Origin: an uncultured Prevotella sp.
GTDB lineage: Bacteria; Bacteroidota; Bacteroidia; Bacteroidales; Bacteroidaceae
DNA: 32,082 bases
Reading direction: 5' to 3'
Assembly: GCA_905202125.1 (NCBI GenBank)
Contig: CAJKQX010000023.1
Span: forward strand, 1 to 32,082
Position numbers and translations under genes: made by a program. The notes beneath the pieces are model-generated. The model saw nothing but the letters and a program-made list of their open reading frames with translations, had not been told where the DNA came from and did not search any database. Positions 16,879 to 26,600 of the stretch are shown here, in pieces. The first letter of the stretch is position 1; each line of letters starts with the position of its first letter.

Positions 16879-17631
16879 ATGAGATGTAAAAATTGTGGCT
16901 GGCCCAATAAACCTAATGTGACTACCTGTGTGAAATGTAATTCGCCATTGACATCCGACGATGCCGATGCCGGATATAGTGCTCAACCTCAACCTCAACA
17001 AGCAGCGGCTTCGGCTCCGCTGAACAAGACAGTGCTTGAGGAGGATGTGTTCGGCGGCAACAATCGTCAGGGCGGACAGACGGGCGGTTATCAAGCCAAC
17101 GTGCAGCAACCCGAGACAAGCACATGTCCCAAGTGCGGATATCCCGTGCGCGCCGGTAGCGACAAGTGTCCCAACTGCAAGTTCCAGTTGAACGGACATG
17201 GCGGATATGCCCCGCAAGAGGAGTATCGCCGTCCCGACCCTGTGCAGGAGACGTCACGCCGCCCCACACGCATGGCCTCGGCCGATGGCTCGCAGCCTAA
17301 GTTCCGCGGAACCATCAATCCCTATATGATGAATCTGGCGGCCGAACCCACATTCGTGCTCAAACCTCTGAAACGCATGGAGGAGCGTCACGACTTCGAC
17401 GAGCAGGAGTATGAAGGCAAAGAGGTGGTGCTCAACCGCGACAATACCGAGCCCGGCAACCCGTCCATCACATCACGCCAGCAGGCTGTCATCACCAACG
17501 TGGACGGCCATTGGTACATCGAGGACAAGAGCGACCAGAAGACCACCTTCGTGCAGGCCGCACAGAAGCTCGAGCTGCACGACGGCGACATCATCCTTCT
17601 GGGCAACCGATTGTTTGAATTCAAGAAATAA
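16879..17631 (+). CDS. Double zinc-ribbon protein with degenerate FHA domain
   Basis: The 250-residue protein opens with a zinc ribbon (Cys3, Cys6, Cys17, Cys20). A Gln/Ala-rich linker follows, then a second ribbon (Cys83, Cys86, Cys97, Cys100), a polar linker, and a C-terminal FHA-like domain (about 155-250). FHA domains bind phosphothreonine. Here the Arg (VLNRD) and the Ser (ITSRQQA) of the fold are kept, but the usual His of SxxH is Gln and the NG(T) loop reads KTTFVQ, so phosphopeptide binding is doubtful. No membrane segment is seen, so it is probably cytoplasmic. It is first in the operon, 9 bp before the kinase-FHA gene, and may be an adaptor for the kinases. The start at 16879 was chosen over 16807 because the first Cys pair follows it at once and the -7 box overlaps the upstream choice. 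Confidence 0.85.
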   Translation: MRCKNCGWPNKPNVTTCVKCNSPLTSDDADAGYSAQPQPQQAAASAPLNKTVLEEDVFGGNNRQGGQTGGYQANVQQPETSTCPKCGYPVRAGSDKCPNCKFQLNGHGGYAPQEEYRRPDPVQETSRRPTRMASADGSQPKFRGTINPYMMNLAAEPTFVLKPLKRMEERHDFDEQEYEGKEVVLNRDNTEPGNPSITSRQQAVITNVDGHWYIEDKSDQKTTFVQAAQKLELHDGDIILLGNRLFEFKK

Positions 17632-17640
17632 CACAGACAG

Positions 17641-18933
17641 ATGGCAGAGGTTGCGCAACGATGCAGTTTCGCCATTGGCGATCAGGTGGACGGCCGCTAC
17701 CGCATAACACGCGTGTTGGGCGAGGGGTCGTTCGGCAAGGTGTATGCCGTCAAGGACCAGTATGGCGACTTGATGGCACTCAAACTGCTGAAGCTGTGGG
17801 AGGTGCCCTCGGAGATAAGGACATCCCTGGTGGAACGTTTCGACATGGAGTTTGAGACGGGCCGCATCGAAAGCAACTATCTCGTACACTCGCTGTCCCA
17901 CGGATTCGTGGCCGGCAATCCGTATATCGTCATGGAGTATTGCCCCAACGGCGACCTGCTGGCCATGGCCAGTCAGGAGAACGTGGATCTGGCCAAAGCG
18001 GCCACGCATATACTCTTCGGACTGAGAGCACTGCACGCACGGGGCAAGGTGCACCGCGACCTCAAACCGGAGAACGTGCTCGTCAAGCAGAACGGCGATT
18101 TCGCACTGACCGATTTCGGCATCTCCGGCGACCGTAACAAGCGCATGACCGAACGCAACATTCTGGGCAAACCCAAACAGATATTCGGCACCTACGCCTA
18201 TATGCCGCCCGAACAGCTCAAACCCAACAAGGATGCCACGGTGCTGCCCACGACCGACATATTCTCGTTTGGCGTGATGATGTTTCAGCTCATCACGGGC
18301 GACCTGCCTTTCGGACCGTTGGAGTCGGAGCGCGATCTTGTGCCCTACATGCGGCGAGGCAAGAACGGCGACTGGGACCGGCAGCTTCTGGCGGCGGCTT
18401 ATTCGGGCAACGACTGGGCCCGGCTGATAGAAGGATGTCTCACGCCCAACTACCAGCAACGTCTGCAGACCGCCAACGACGTGCTCAAGCTCGTGCCGAA
18501 CACGTTCATGGCTACACAACCGGTGGTGGAAGAGAAGACGGATTTCCAGACACGGATAGTCAACGGTGTGCTGCTCCGTATCATGCAGGGCGAGGACTAT
18601 GGCCGTGTGTACATGCTTGACGACATGCTCCGCGGCGACAGCGCCATACTCAGCATGGGCCGCAAGGACGAGGGAGTGTACAACGACATAGCCATCGTCG
18701 AGAACAACAGCAGCTACATCTCACGCAAACATTGTACACTCGAGCTGGACTACGAGCTCGGCACGTGGGTCATACGCGACGGACAGTGGGACAGATACGA
18801 CACGGGCGGATGGCGACGCTCTACCAACGGCACTTACGTCAACTCCAAAGAGGTGGGCATCAACGGACTGCCATTCAACCCCGGCGACATAATATCGATA
18901 GGCGACACCAAACTCAGGGCGGAGGCTTATTAA
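17641..18933 (+). CDS. Soluble Ser/Thr protein kinase with C-terminal FHA domain
   Basis: The 430-residue Hanks-type kinase has its catalytic domain at about 20-285. It shows the glycine loop LGEGSFGKVY, Lys48 in ALK, the HRDLKPEN catalytic loop (Asp140), DFG (Asp158), and YMPPEQ as an APE-like motif. All residues needed for phosphotransfer are present, and the Arg before the catalytic Asp marks an RD kinase regulated through its activation loop. A canonical FHA domain fills about 315-430 (Gly-Arg341, SRKH 361-364, TNG 395-397), so it should bind phosphothreonine, perhaps its own or that of a partner kinase. No membrane helix is present, unlike the other two kinases of the operon. It probably phosphorylates or is recruited to the FHA and kinase partners encoded around it. 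Confidence 0.93.
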   Translation: MAEVAQRCSFAIGDQVDGRYRITRVLGEGSFGKVYAVKDQYGDLMALKLLKLWEVPSEIRTSLVERFDMEFETGRIESNYLVHSLSHGFVAGNPYIVMEYCPNGDLLAMASQENVDLAKAATHILFGLRALHARGKVHRDLKPENVLVKQNGDFALTDFGISGDRNKRMTERNILGKPKQIFGTYAYMPPEQLKPNKDATVLPTTDIFSFGVMMFQLITGDLPFGPLESERDLVPYMRRGKNGDWDRQLLAAAYSGNDWARLIEGCLTPNYQQRLQTANDVLKLVPNTFMATQPVVEEKTDFQTRIVNGVLLRIMQGEDYGRVYMLDDMLRGDSAILSMGRKDEGVYNDIAIVENNSSYISRKHCTLELDYELGTWVIRDGQWDRYDTGGWRRSTNGTYVNSKEVGINGLPFNPGDIISIGDTKLRAEAY

Positions 18934-18977
18934 CAGACGAAAAAACAAAACATACACCTTATTAAATATAAAGAACG

Positions 18978-20540
18978 ATGACAAGCAGAACAACCAAAGC
19001 ATACAAGAAGACCCTCTCCGGCTCGATAGGTGCCGGCATGGGTTCGCTCTTTGCACCCGGCGGAAAGAAATACTACATCCTCGAGCACAAAGTGACAAGC
19101 AAGTATCACCGCGCGGGAGAATCGCAGGAGATAATAGTGGACAACATCGAACTGGGTCGCGACTCGCACTGTCAGGTGCGCTTCGACGAGACGTTCCGCA
19201 CTGTCTCGCGCCGCCACGCCGCAATCGTGAAGGATGGCGACATGTGGAAACTGGTGCAGCTCTCGAAAACCAACACCACATTCCTCAACGGACGACCCGT
19301 CAAGGACGAGTGGTATCTGCAGAACGGCGACGAGATACAGCTCTCGGTCAACGGCCCGAAGATGGGATTCATCACTCCCACAGGCAAGAAATCGACCGTA
19401 GGCTCGATAGGCCTGACACGTCGTCTGAGCCTCTTCCGCCAACAGGCACTCCGTCCCTACAAGACAGCCATCACCGTGCTGTCATGTGTTCTGGTGCTGG
19501 CCGTGGGCGGACTGGGCACGTGGAGCTTCTCACTTAATTCGAAACTTGTCGCTCAAAGTGAGGAACTGGCAAAACAGATTGTACAGAATGCAGGCAACAA
19601 GGAAAAATTAGCAAAGCTGCACAAAGACCTGGCTGCCAGCAACAAGAAAATCGCTGATTACGAGAAAGATATAGAAAAAGCCAAAAATGATATAAAGAAT
19701 GCCAAGACGGCTGCCAACAGGGCGGTTTCTTATGTGAGCAAAAGAATAACAGTCGATCCCGGCAAATCGGACAATACGGATATTGAAAAATGTTTCCCCG
19801 ATGTATATTTCATACAAACGATTCCTTATTACAATGGTAAACCTCTGATGGACGGTTGCTTTATTGGAACCGGCTTCATGCTGAGCAACGGCTATTTTGT
19901 CACAGCTCAACATGTTGTCAATATCTTCTCTGAAGTTGATGTGAAAAGAAATAGCCAAGGCGAAGCTTACATCGACCCTTCCGGACAAAACACGTTGCTT
20001 AATGCTTTTTGGAACACTCTGGACATTCATGTGAAAATGGTTTGTACTTCCACGAAAGGCTCGTTCACGATAGAATATAGTTCGCAAAACATCCCGTTCA
20101 GAATGGGAAAGGCTAAGGAGGCTGCCGGAACGTTCAAAGACGAAGCCGGCCGTACATGGGCATACAGACAACTCAGTTTCGGAAGTGGAGATTGGGCATG
20201 TATCAAAGTGAACAATTCAGGAAATTTGAATTATGCCCCCGGTCTTTCCAAAAGTCTGAAAGCCCAGACAACTTTGAATATCGTAGGTTTCCCAAATGGA
20301 TTGGGTGCTGATGGTGATAGGATATCTCCTGTCTGTTCGCAGGCTATCGCCGCACAGAGTGGTTTGAACAGTGACGGCTGCATCCTCACATCCAACAACA
20401 ATACTGACGGAGGAAACTCCGGAGGTCCTGTGTTGGTAAGGGATGGCGAAGGTTACAAGGTGGTTGGTATCCATGTCGGCATCTACGGCGGCCGCGACGA
20501 CACAAAAGGCCGTGTAGTGCCTATCGGCAATGTTTTTTAA
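18978..20540 (+). CDS. FHA - transmembrane - trypsin-like serine protease fusion
   Basis: The 520-residue protein has a cytoplasmic FHA domain (about 45-130; GR 60-61, SRRH 77-80, Asn104-Gly105). A single membrane helix (about 163-184) and a Lys/Glu/Ala-rich coiled coil (about 186-245) follow. The periplasmic part is a trypsin-fold protease (about 265-520). Its predicted triad is His312 in VTAQHVV, Asp405 in GSGDWACIKV and Ser481 in DGGNSGGPV, the pattern of HtrA/trypsin-like enzymes. No PDZ domain is seen. The arrangement suggests that phosphothreonine binding inside the cell and proteolysis outside the inner membrane are coupled. Base composition drops inside the gene: 34 G/C in 60 at 19021-19080 against 25 in 60 at 19561-19620, which suggests that the protease half has a separate origin. 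It lies 44 bp after the kinase-FHA gene and 18 bp before an exported orphan. Confidence 0.92.
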   Translation: MTSRTTKAYKKTLSGSIGAGMGSLFAPGGKKYYILEHKVTSKYHRAGESQEIIVDNIELGRDSHCQVRFDETFRTVSRRHAAIVKDGDMWKLVQLSKTNTTFLNGRPVKDEWYLQNGDEIQLSVNGPKMGFITPTGKKSTVGSIGLTRRLSLFRQQALRPYKTAITVLSCVLVLAVGGLGTWSFSLNSKLVAQSEELAKQIVQNAGNKEKLAKLHKDLAASNKKIADYEKDIEKAKNDIKNAKTAANRAVSYVSKRITVDPGKSDNTDIEKCFPDVYFIQTIPYYNGKPLMDGCFIGTGFMLSNGYFVTAQHVVNIFSEVDVKRNSQGEAYIDPSGQNTLLNAFWNTLDIHVKMVCTSTKGSFTIEYSSQNIPFRMGKAKEAAGTFKDEAGRTWAYRQLSFGSGDWACIKVNNSGNLNYAPGLSKSLKAQTTLNIVGFPNGLGADGDRISPVCSQAIAAQSGLNSDGCILTSNNNTDGGNSGGPVLVRDGEGYKVVGIHVGIYGGRDDTKGRVVPIGNVF

Positions 20541-20558
20541 CGAATAAATCATGAGACA

Positions 20559-21347
20559 ATGAAAAAAACAATATTGATATTATTCCTTGCCATAAATTGC
20601 GGATTGGCAAAAGCGCAATACCATATTGGCAAATCTGCCTATCAGCTGATGATGGAGAAAGCCTTGAACGGAGCGATGTGTATTGTTGAGCAGGACTATC
20701 TGGTGCAGGACACCGTCAGCGGCAATTATTTCGGCAAGAACAATAAACCGCAATTCAACACCATAATATCTTTGGGTGTATTGGCCAATGACAAACTGAT
20801 ATTGAATGAGCGGGCAACCAACCCTTCAAAATTCGACCCCGATTTCGAGAAATACATAGGAAAATACAAAGCGGCATTGTCAACCACGCAGTTTCATTTT
20901 CTTGATGATACGATAAAATACACCTACAAGGACAAAAAACTCCAGGAAGGCTTTGTCGGTCTTGAAATATGTGATCCCGAGTCTACGGAGAGCGGATGGA
21001 TTGTTTTTGTCACACAATCTCCCAACAAACAGAAGTTTGACATAACCATTTACAATAAAAATTATAATTGCAAATCTGACACTTTGATAGATTCATCCGA
21101 GTGGAATCATCGTAATCTGATAGGCGGATTTTATATAAAGCCGAGCTATCCGGTTTCCGGTTCAATCGATTTGAAACTCTGCGGAGTGTTGACGAGCGAG
21201 AAGCAAGGTAAATGGTTTTTAAGTCCTGTAAATATTGAGAAGGAAGAGATAAGTGAAAACAAAACCGATGTTGCAGTAGACGATGATGTCCTGACTCCGA
21301 TTAAAGACACTTCCAAAAACACTAAAAAGAAACGGAATAAGAAATGA
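20559..21347 (+). CDS. Exported protein of unknown function
   Basis: The 262-residue protein is not recognised. A signal peptide (MKKTILILFLAINCGLAKAQ) predicts export. The mature part looks like a beta-rich globular domain with scattered Cys and ends in a Lys/Asn-rich basic tail (KDTSKNTKKKRNKK). It is clearly AT-richer than its neighbours (20 G/C in 60 at 21061-21120) and continues the low-GC segment that begins within the protease gene. It sits between the FHA-protease gene (18 bp gap) and the phosphatase gene, with which it overlaps by 4 bp. Translation is therefore probably coupled. It could be a substrate, inhibitor or partner of the periplasmic protease; that is inference from position only. 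Confidence 0.8.
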   Translation: MKKTILILFLAINCGLAKAQYHIGKSAYQLMMEKALNGAMCIVEQDYLVQDTVSGNYFGKNNKPQFNTIISLGVLANDKLILNERATNPSKFDPDFEKYIGKYKAALSTTQFHFLDDTIKYTYKDKKLQEGFVGLEICDPESTESGWIVFVTQSPNKQKFDITIYNKNYNCKSDTLIDSSEWNHRNLIGGFYIKPSYPVSGSIDLKLCGVLTSEKQGKWFLSPVNIEKEEISENKTDVAVDDDVLTPIKDTSKNTKKKRNKK

Positions 21348-22894
21348 CTAACATAAAATTCAGACTTGCAGCCAAGACCGACGTCGGACTTGTAAGAACC
21401 AACAACGAGGACAATTTTCAGGCGGCCTCCGACCTGTCAAACGGTCGGATGAACTGGGTGAACAATGAGATTTGCTCGCTCGGCTCGAAGGGTGCGCTCA
21501 TTGTCGTGGCCGACGGTATGGGCGGCATGAACGCAGGAGAGGTGGCCTCCGAACTTGCCATCGAGACCGTGCGCGAGTATTTCGCTCCCGAGAATCTGAC
21601 CGACGATATCCTCAAGAACCGTTTCACGATAGAAAAGTACATGAACGAGGTGATTGTGGCTGCCGATGCGCGCATCAAGAGCAAGGCCAAGAACAATCCC
21701 GAGACACGCGGCATGGGCACAACCATCGTCATAGGATGGGTGCTCGACGGCAAACTGTACGTATCGTGGTGCGGCGACAGCCGGGCTTACATCTACAATC
21801 CCGCGGCCGGTCTGCATCAGATATCAAAAGACCACTCCTACGTGCAAAGTCTTGTGGACAAGGGCACCATATCGCGTGAGGACGCATTCGATTTCCCCGA
21901 CAGCAACATCATCACACGTTGCCTGAGCGACGGCGGGTCCAAAGCCAAACCCGAATCGCTGCTCCGCCCCTACGACTTGTGCGACAACGATATCATCATG
22001 CTGTGCACCGACGGTCTGAGCGGAATGATAAGAGACAACGAAATGGAAACCGTCATCCGCGGTTGCGAGAACGATATGGATGCGCTGGTGGACAATCTGA
22101 TACAGGCTGCATGCGATGCCGAAGGCTCCGACAACATCACCATCTGTCTGTGCCAGATCCTTCAGGGCGGACAACAGTGCAACCCGTCGGTCTTCGATGA
22201 GTCCGAACGACGCCTGAACGGCAACCAACCCAAATCGGTCATCCGCACCGTCATAGGCAACACTTCGGAGGGCGGCGGCTCGAAAAGCAAGATATGGATC
22301 ATCAGCATCGTCTGCGCCATAGTGGCGCTGGCAGTGGCCGGAGGCCTGTATTGGAAATTCGCGGTGAAAGACAAAAAACAGGATGCCAAGATAGAGAACA
22401 AACAACAGACAGACAGCATCAACAGCGTCGGCAACAATCCGACCGATGTGACGGACGTGACGGACACGAAAGTGACTCCGGAGGAGAATGTGCAGACCGC
22501 ACCCGAGAATACAGCAGCCAAACCTGCAACAGGAAAAGAGGCCGACAAGAAATCTATCTTCGGCAAAGAAAAGAATGACGAGGACAAAGCCGGAGCGTCG
22601 GCCGACAAAAACAAAGGGAAAGATTCCGACAAAGACAAAGGAAAAGGCAAGAAAGAAGAGCAGCCGCAGCCCGAGAAAGAAGACGAACTGACACCGGTGG
22701 GCAATCCCCCAGCCAACAATAAAGTGCAACAGGAGAATGCCCAAAAAACGACCGCTCACACATACACGGTGAAAAAGGGCGACACGTATTATGGCATCGC
22801 CAAGCGATTCGGCATCACGCCCGAAGCTCTGCAAAAGGCCAACGGAGATATCACAGTCAAACCCGGAATAAAATTAATCATTCCTAAAAAATAA
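21344..22894 (+). CDS. PP2C Ser/Thr phosphatase with transmembrane helix and LysM domain
   Basis: The 516-residue protein begins with a PP2C domain (about 1-265) that should remove phosphate from Ser/Thr in the cytoplasm. Metal-binding motifs are intact: NNEDNF (Asp23), ADGMGG (Asp57), GMGTT, WCGDSRAYIY, CTDGLSGM and GSDNIT. A single membrane helix (about 317-339) leads to a long, charged, low-complexity linker rich in Lys, Asp and Glu (about 345-465). A LysM domain (472-516, TYTVKKGDTYYGIAKRFG) closes the protein and would bind peptidoglycan. This is the reverse of the common arrangement in which the kinase, not the phosphatase, carries the peptidoglycan-binding module. It is the only phosphatase in the operon and so the probable opponent of the three kinases. 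The start overlaps the stop of the preceding gene. Confidence 0.95.
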   Translation: MTNIKFRLAAKTDVGLVRTNNEDNFQAASDLSNGRMNWVNNEICSLGSKGALIVVADGMGGMNAGEVASELAIETVREYFAPENLTDDILKNRFTIEKYMNEVIVAADARIKSKAKNNPETRGMGTTIVIGWVLDGKLYVSWCGDSRAYIYNPAAGLHQISKDHSYVQSLVDKGTISREDAFDFPDSNIITRCLSDGGSKAKPESLLRPYDLCDNDIIMLCTDGLSGMIRDNEMETVIRGCENDMDALVDNLIQAACDAEGSDNITICLCQILQGGQQCNPSVFDESERRLNGNQPKSVIRTVIGNTSEGGGSKSKIWIISIVCAIVALAVAGGLYWKFAVKDKKQDAKIENKQQTDSINSVGNNPTDVTDVTDTKVTPEENVQTAPENTAAKPATGKEADKKSIFGKEKNDEDKAGASADKNKGKDSDKDKGKGKKEEQPQPEKEDELTPVGNPPANNKVQQENAQKTTAHTYTVKKGDTYYGIAKRFGITPEALQKANGDITVKPGIKLIIPKK

Positions 22895-22901
22895 TTGGTT
22901 T

Positions 22902-23660
22902 ATGAACAATAGAATAACAATCGGGCGCGATCCGCGCAACGACATCAAGATAGACGAACGATGGGATATGGTCAGCAACAACCATTGCGACATCACACGC
23001 AGTGGCGACAGCCTGGTGTTCATAGATCATAGCTCAAACGGAACGGTCATCAACGGACAGAAGATACACAACACCTCCGTTGGCATCAACCCCGGCGACA
23101 AGATTATGCTGGCCAACTCGTTCGAGTTGCAGTGGACGGTCATCAATACTTATTTCCCCAATCAGCATCGTCCCACCGTCACCAAGAATATACGTGCCGG
23201 CGAACAGGACACGGTGGGCCGCAAGACCGAACAGCTCGTCCCGGGCACCGGCGGCAACAGAACGAATGACGGCGACAGACATGATCATGACTACGGCCGG
23301 AACTCCAATTTCGGACAAGCCAATGAGTACTCGCAGTCGGAAATCGACAAGGAACTGGAGCGATGGAACTTCGGCGCCTTCCTCGGCAGCTGGCTGTGGG
23401 CTCCGTTCAACGGCATGCTTTGGCCGCTGTTGGTCCTCATCGTCATGGCCGTGCCCTATTTGGGACAGGTGTGCGGCCTGTGTCTGTGCGTGTATCTGGG
23501 ACTGAACGGTTCGAAGATGGCATGGCGCTCGGGCAAGTATCGCGATTTCGGTGATTTCAAACGCATACAGCGCCTTTGGATCTACGCCGGAGCAGTGGTG
23601 TTCGTGCTGACCGTCGTGGCACACATCTATTTACTCAAGCTCACATTGTCATTATTCTAA
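22902..23660 (+). CDS. FHA-domain membrane protein
   Basis: The 252-residue protein has a canonical FHA domain at its very N-terminus (about 1-85; IGRDPRND, VSNNHCDI, SSNGTVIN), so phosphothreonine binding is likely. A polar linker follows, then a membrane domain (about 150-252) with hydrophobic stretches around WAPFNGMLWPLLVLIVMAV, CGLCLCVYLGL and LWIYAGAVVFVLTVVAHIYL. The segment WNFGAFLGSWLW...GLNGSKMAWRSG resembles small integral-membrane domains of the DUF2628 type. It could anchor or scaffold phosphorylated partners at the membrane. It lies 7 bp after the phosphatase gene and 10 bp before the large receptor kinase gene. Confidence 0.88.
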   Translation: MNNRITIGRDPRNDIKIDERWDMVSNNHCDITRSGDSLVFIDHSSNGTVINGQKIHNTSVGINPGDKIMLANSFELQWTVINTYFPNQHRPTVTKNIRAGEQDTVGRKTEQLVPGTGGNRTNDGDRHDHDYGRNSNFGQANEYSQSEIDKELERWNFGAFLGSWLWAPFNGMLWPLLVLIVMAVPYLGQVCGLCLCVYLGLNGSKMAWRSGKYRDFGDFKRIQRLWIYAGAVVFVLTVVAHIYLLKLTLSLF

Positions 23661-23670
23661 ACCCTCCGCT

Positions 23671-26600
23671 ATGTCTACATTAAGAAAAGGAGAAATATTC
23701 CACAACCGATACGTTTTGGTAGCCGCTCTCGGTCAGGGAGCCTCAGCCGAGGTATGGAAAGCCAAAGACACCCGTGCCAACAATCTCCTTGTGGCACTCA
23801 AGATATTCTCCGAACACTCGGAGATGGACTCTTATGGCATGCAGAACTTTGAAAGAGAGTTCACCACGGTGTACAACATGAAGCACTCCAACCTGCTTCC
23901 GCCTACGGGATATGATGTCTGCGACGGTCGTCCCTACCTGGTGATGCAGTATTGCGAGAACGGCTCGTGCAGCAGCATGGCAGGACGCATGGAGGAGGAA
24001 GACATCATCAAGTTCCTTCACGATGTGTCGGCCGGTCTCGAATATCTGCACGACCACAACATCATCCATCAGGACATCAAGCCCGACAACATCCTGCTCG
24101 ATGACAATTGCAATTTCATGGTGACCGATTTCGGTATCAGTGTCAACTCCGAGGGCGACTATGCCAACTCCAACGGCATGTCGGGCGGCACACGAGCATA
24201 CATGGGTCCCGAGCGGTTTGAGGGCGTGACCAACAGCGCGTCGGATATGTGGTCATTAGGTGCCACGGCCGTCGAGCTGCTCACTGGCAATCCTCCTTAC
24301 GGCGAGCATGGCGGACTGCTCCAGGCCGAAGGCGAACCTCTGCCGCAACTGCCGCAGCTGCAGCCCGAGGTGAAAGACCTGATCATGGGCTGTCTGGCTC
24401 AAGACCCGGCCAAACGTATCAAGGCCAACGAGATACGCCAGAAGATAGAACTCTATCAGGAAACCGGCTCGTGGGTGAAACACTCGCAGAAAAAGCTCAT
24501 CGCACTGGTAGCCACCGGTGTGGCTTGTCTCGTGATGTGCGTGGGCATATTCCTGTGGGATTACAACCGCACCAAAGTGTATTATTATAAGGACTATGCC
24601 GAGTATTGGGGTGTGCCCGACGGTATCGGTCGCCTCAGCAAGAACGATGTGGCCCATCGTGAGATGAGTTATAAGTTCGAATACAGCAAGCACAAGCTCA
24701 GAAGAATGTCGCTCGTCAACGCCGCCGGAAAGATTGTCAAGCACAATGATACGGAGCATATCAACAGCCGCTATTCCGACGTGAGCTATTTCTATACCGA
24801 CGACGGCAAGATCGATTACGCCACCGTGTCCAACGAGTACGGCTGTCTGCTCTACAAGATGGACTATGACGACAATCTCAAGACCGTCACTTTCAAACAG
24901 AATGACGAGTATGGCACGGAGATGAATCTCTATGCCAACACCAACCAACTGTACAAGAACGGCAACTCGGTGCTCGACGAGAAGAGCCGCATCTCGCGCT
25001 ATCTGCTCACCTACGATGACGACGGACTGCTCATCGAACGCAAATATGTGGGATTGCAGAACGTACCGGCGGGCGACAAGGACAACATCTACGGCTCTAA
25101 ATTCAAGTACGACAGCAAAGGCCGCAAGATCGAAGAACAGTTTATCGGAGCCGATGGCAACGTCACGAGCAACAGCGACGGACTGGCCATTCGCGAATAC
25201 ACCTACGACGATAACGATGACTGGGCCTCGGTGACTTACCTCAACGCCGAAAGAAAAGGCTCGCACGACGGCAACAACTGCAGCCTTGTCAAACTGGCGT
25301 ACGACAAGTACGGCAACCGTATCTCCGAGATGTATTACACCTTAGACAATACGCCGGCGATACGCACCGACCAAAACGTGGCCGGATTCAAGTATGAGAT
25401 GGATGACAAAGGCAACCGCATCACGCAGACATGTATCGGTGTGGACGGTCAGCCGGCATACAGCAAGTCCGGATTCGTGACCATGCGCGACAGCCACAAC
25501 GACGACGGATTCATCGTCAAGCGTGAGTTCCTCGACGAGCACGGCGCTCTGACCACTTACTCCAGCGAGGGCGAGTCTTACAGCTACATGACTGTGGAAC
25601 CCGGCCCCACGGGCCTGCCTCTCAAACTGAGCTATTTCGATGAGAACAAGACACCGATGGAGCAAAGTAACGGTGTGGCCGCTATCGAGAACACATACGA
25701 CAAAAACGGTAACATCACCACACAGAAACTCTTCGGCAAGGACAGCAAACCCGTGCTCGCCGACGGATACTATCACGAAGAGAAATTTGAGTACGACGAA
25801 TACAACAAACTCGTGAAGGAGTCCTTTTTCGACATCTCGGGCAAGCCGGCCACAGGCGACGGCAACGTGTCGGCATACCTCATGGAGTACAACCGGCAGG
25901 GAGCGCTCACGAAGATGTCGTTCTTAGGCACCGATGGCAATCTCGTGGCAGGCTCCGACCTGTTTGCAGGTTACACCATAGAGTATGACGAAATAGGCAA
26001 TCAGAAATCGATGCAATATTTCAACACCGGTGGCAAACCCGTGATGGCAAGTTATGGATACTCCAAAGTGGACTATGTCTACGATGCGAAGACCAATTTC
26101 CTAACGGCCATCAAGGACTACAACACCGGCGGCAAACTGGTGTATGACATCCGCTACAAGTATGACAGCCGTGGCAACAACATAGAGTCTTTCACCCTTG
26201 TCGACGGCAAGTTGCGCAGTGGAACGGCAGTGGAGCATACCGAGTATGACGTGAACAACAGAGTGGTGAAGCAGTGGTACACCGACCTCAGCGGCAAGAA
26301 TGTGAGCAAACCCGGAGCCTCATACTCCATGGTCAAGAACGAGTACGACCAGATGGGCAACTGTGTGCAGAGCACCAACTGGAACGCTGCCGGCGGACCT
26401 GGCATCGACGAGCAGAAATCACACAAGCGCGTCAGAAAGTTTGACAACATGAACCGTGTCATCGCCGAATACAATTATGGTGTGGACGGCAAACCGCTCA
26501 CCGGCAAGGACGTGAATCCCGAGGGACATGCCAAGTACGACCAGTGGGGCAATATGACTGAGATATCGTGCTATGACGGATACGGCAAGCCGCGCCTCTC

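Noticed and set aside
17473..18519. 348-codon open frame on the minus strand
   Set aside because: It is opposite the soluble kinase gene, which has all catalytic motifs; no independent evidence of coding.
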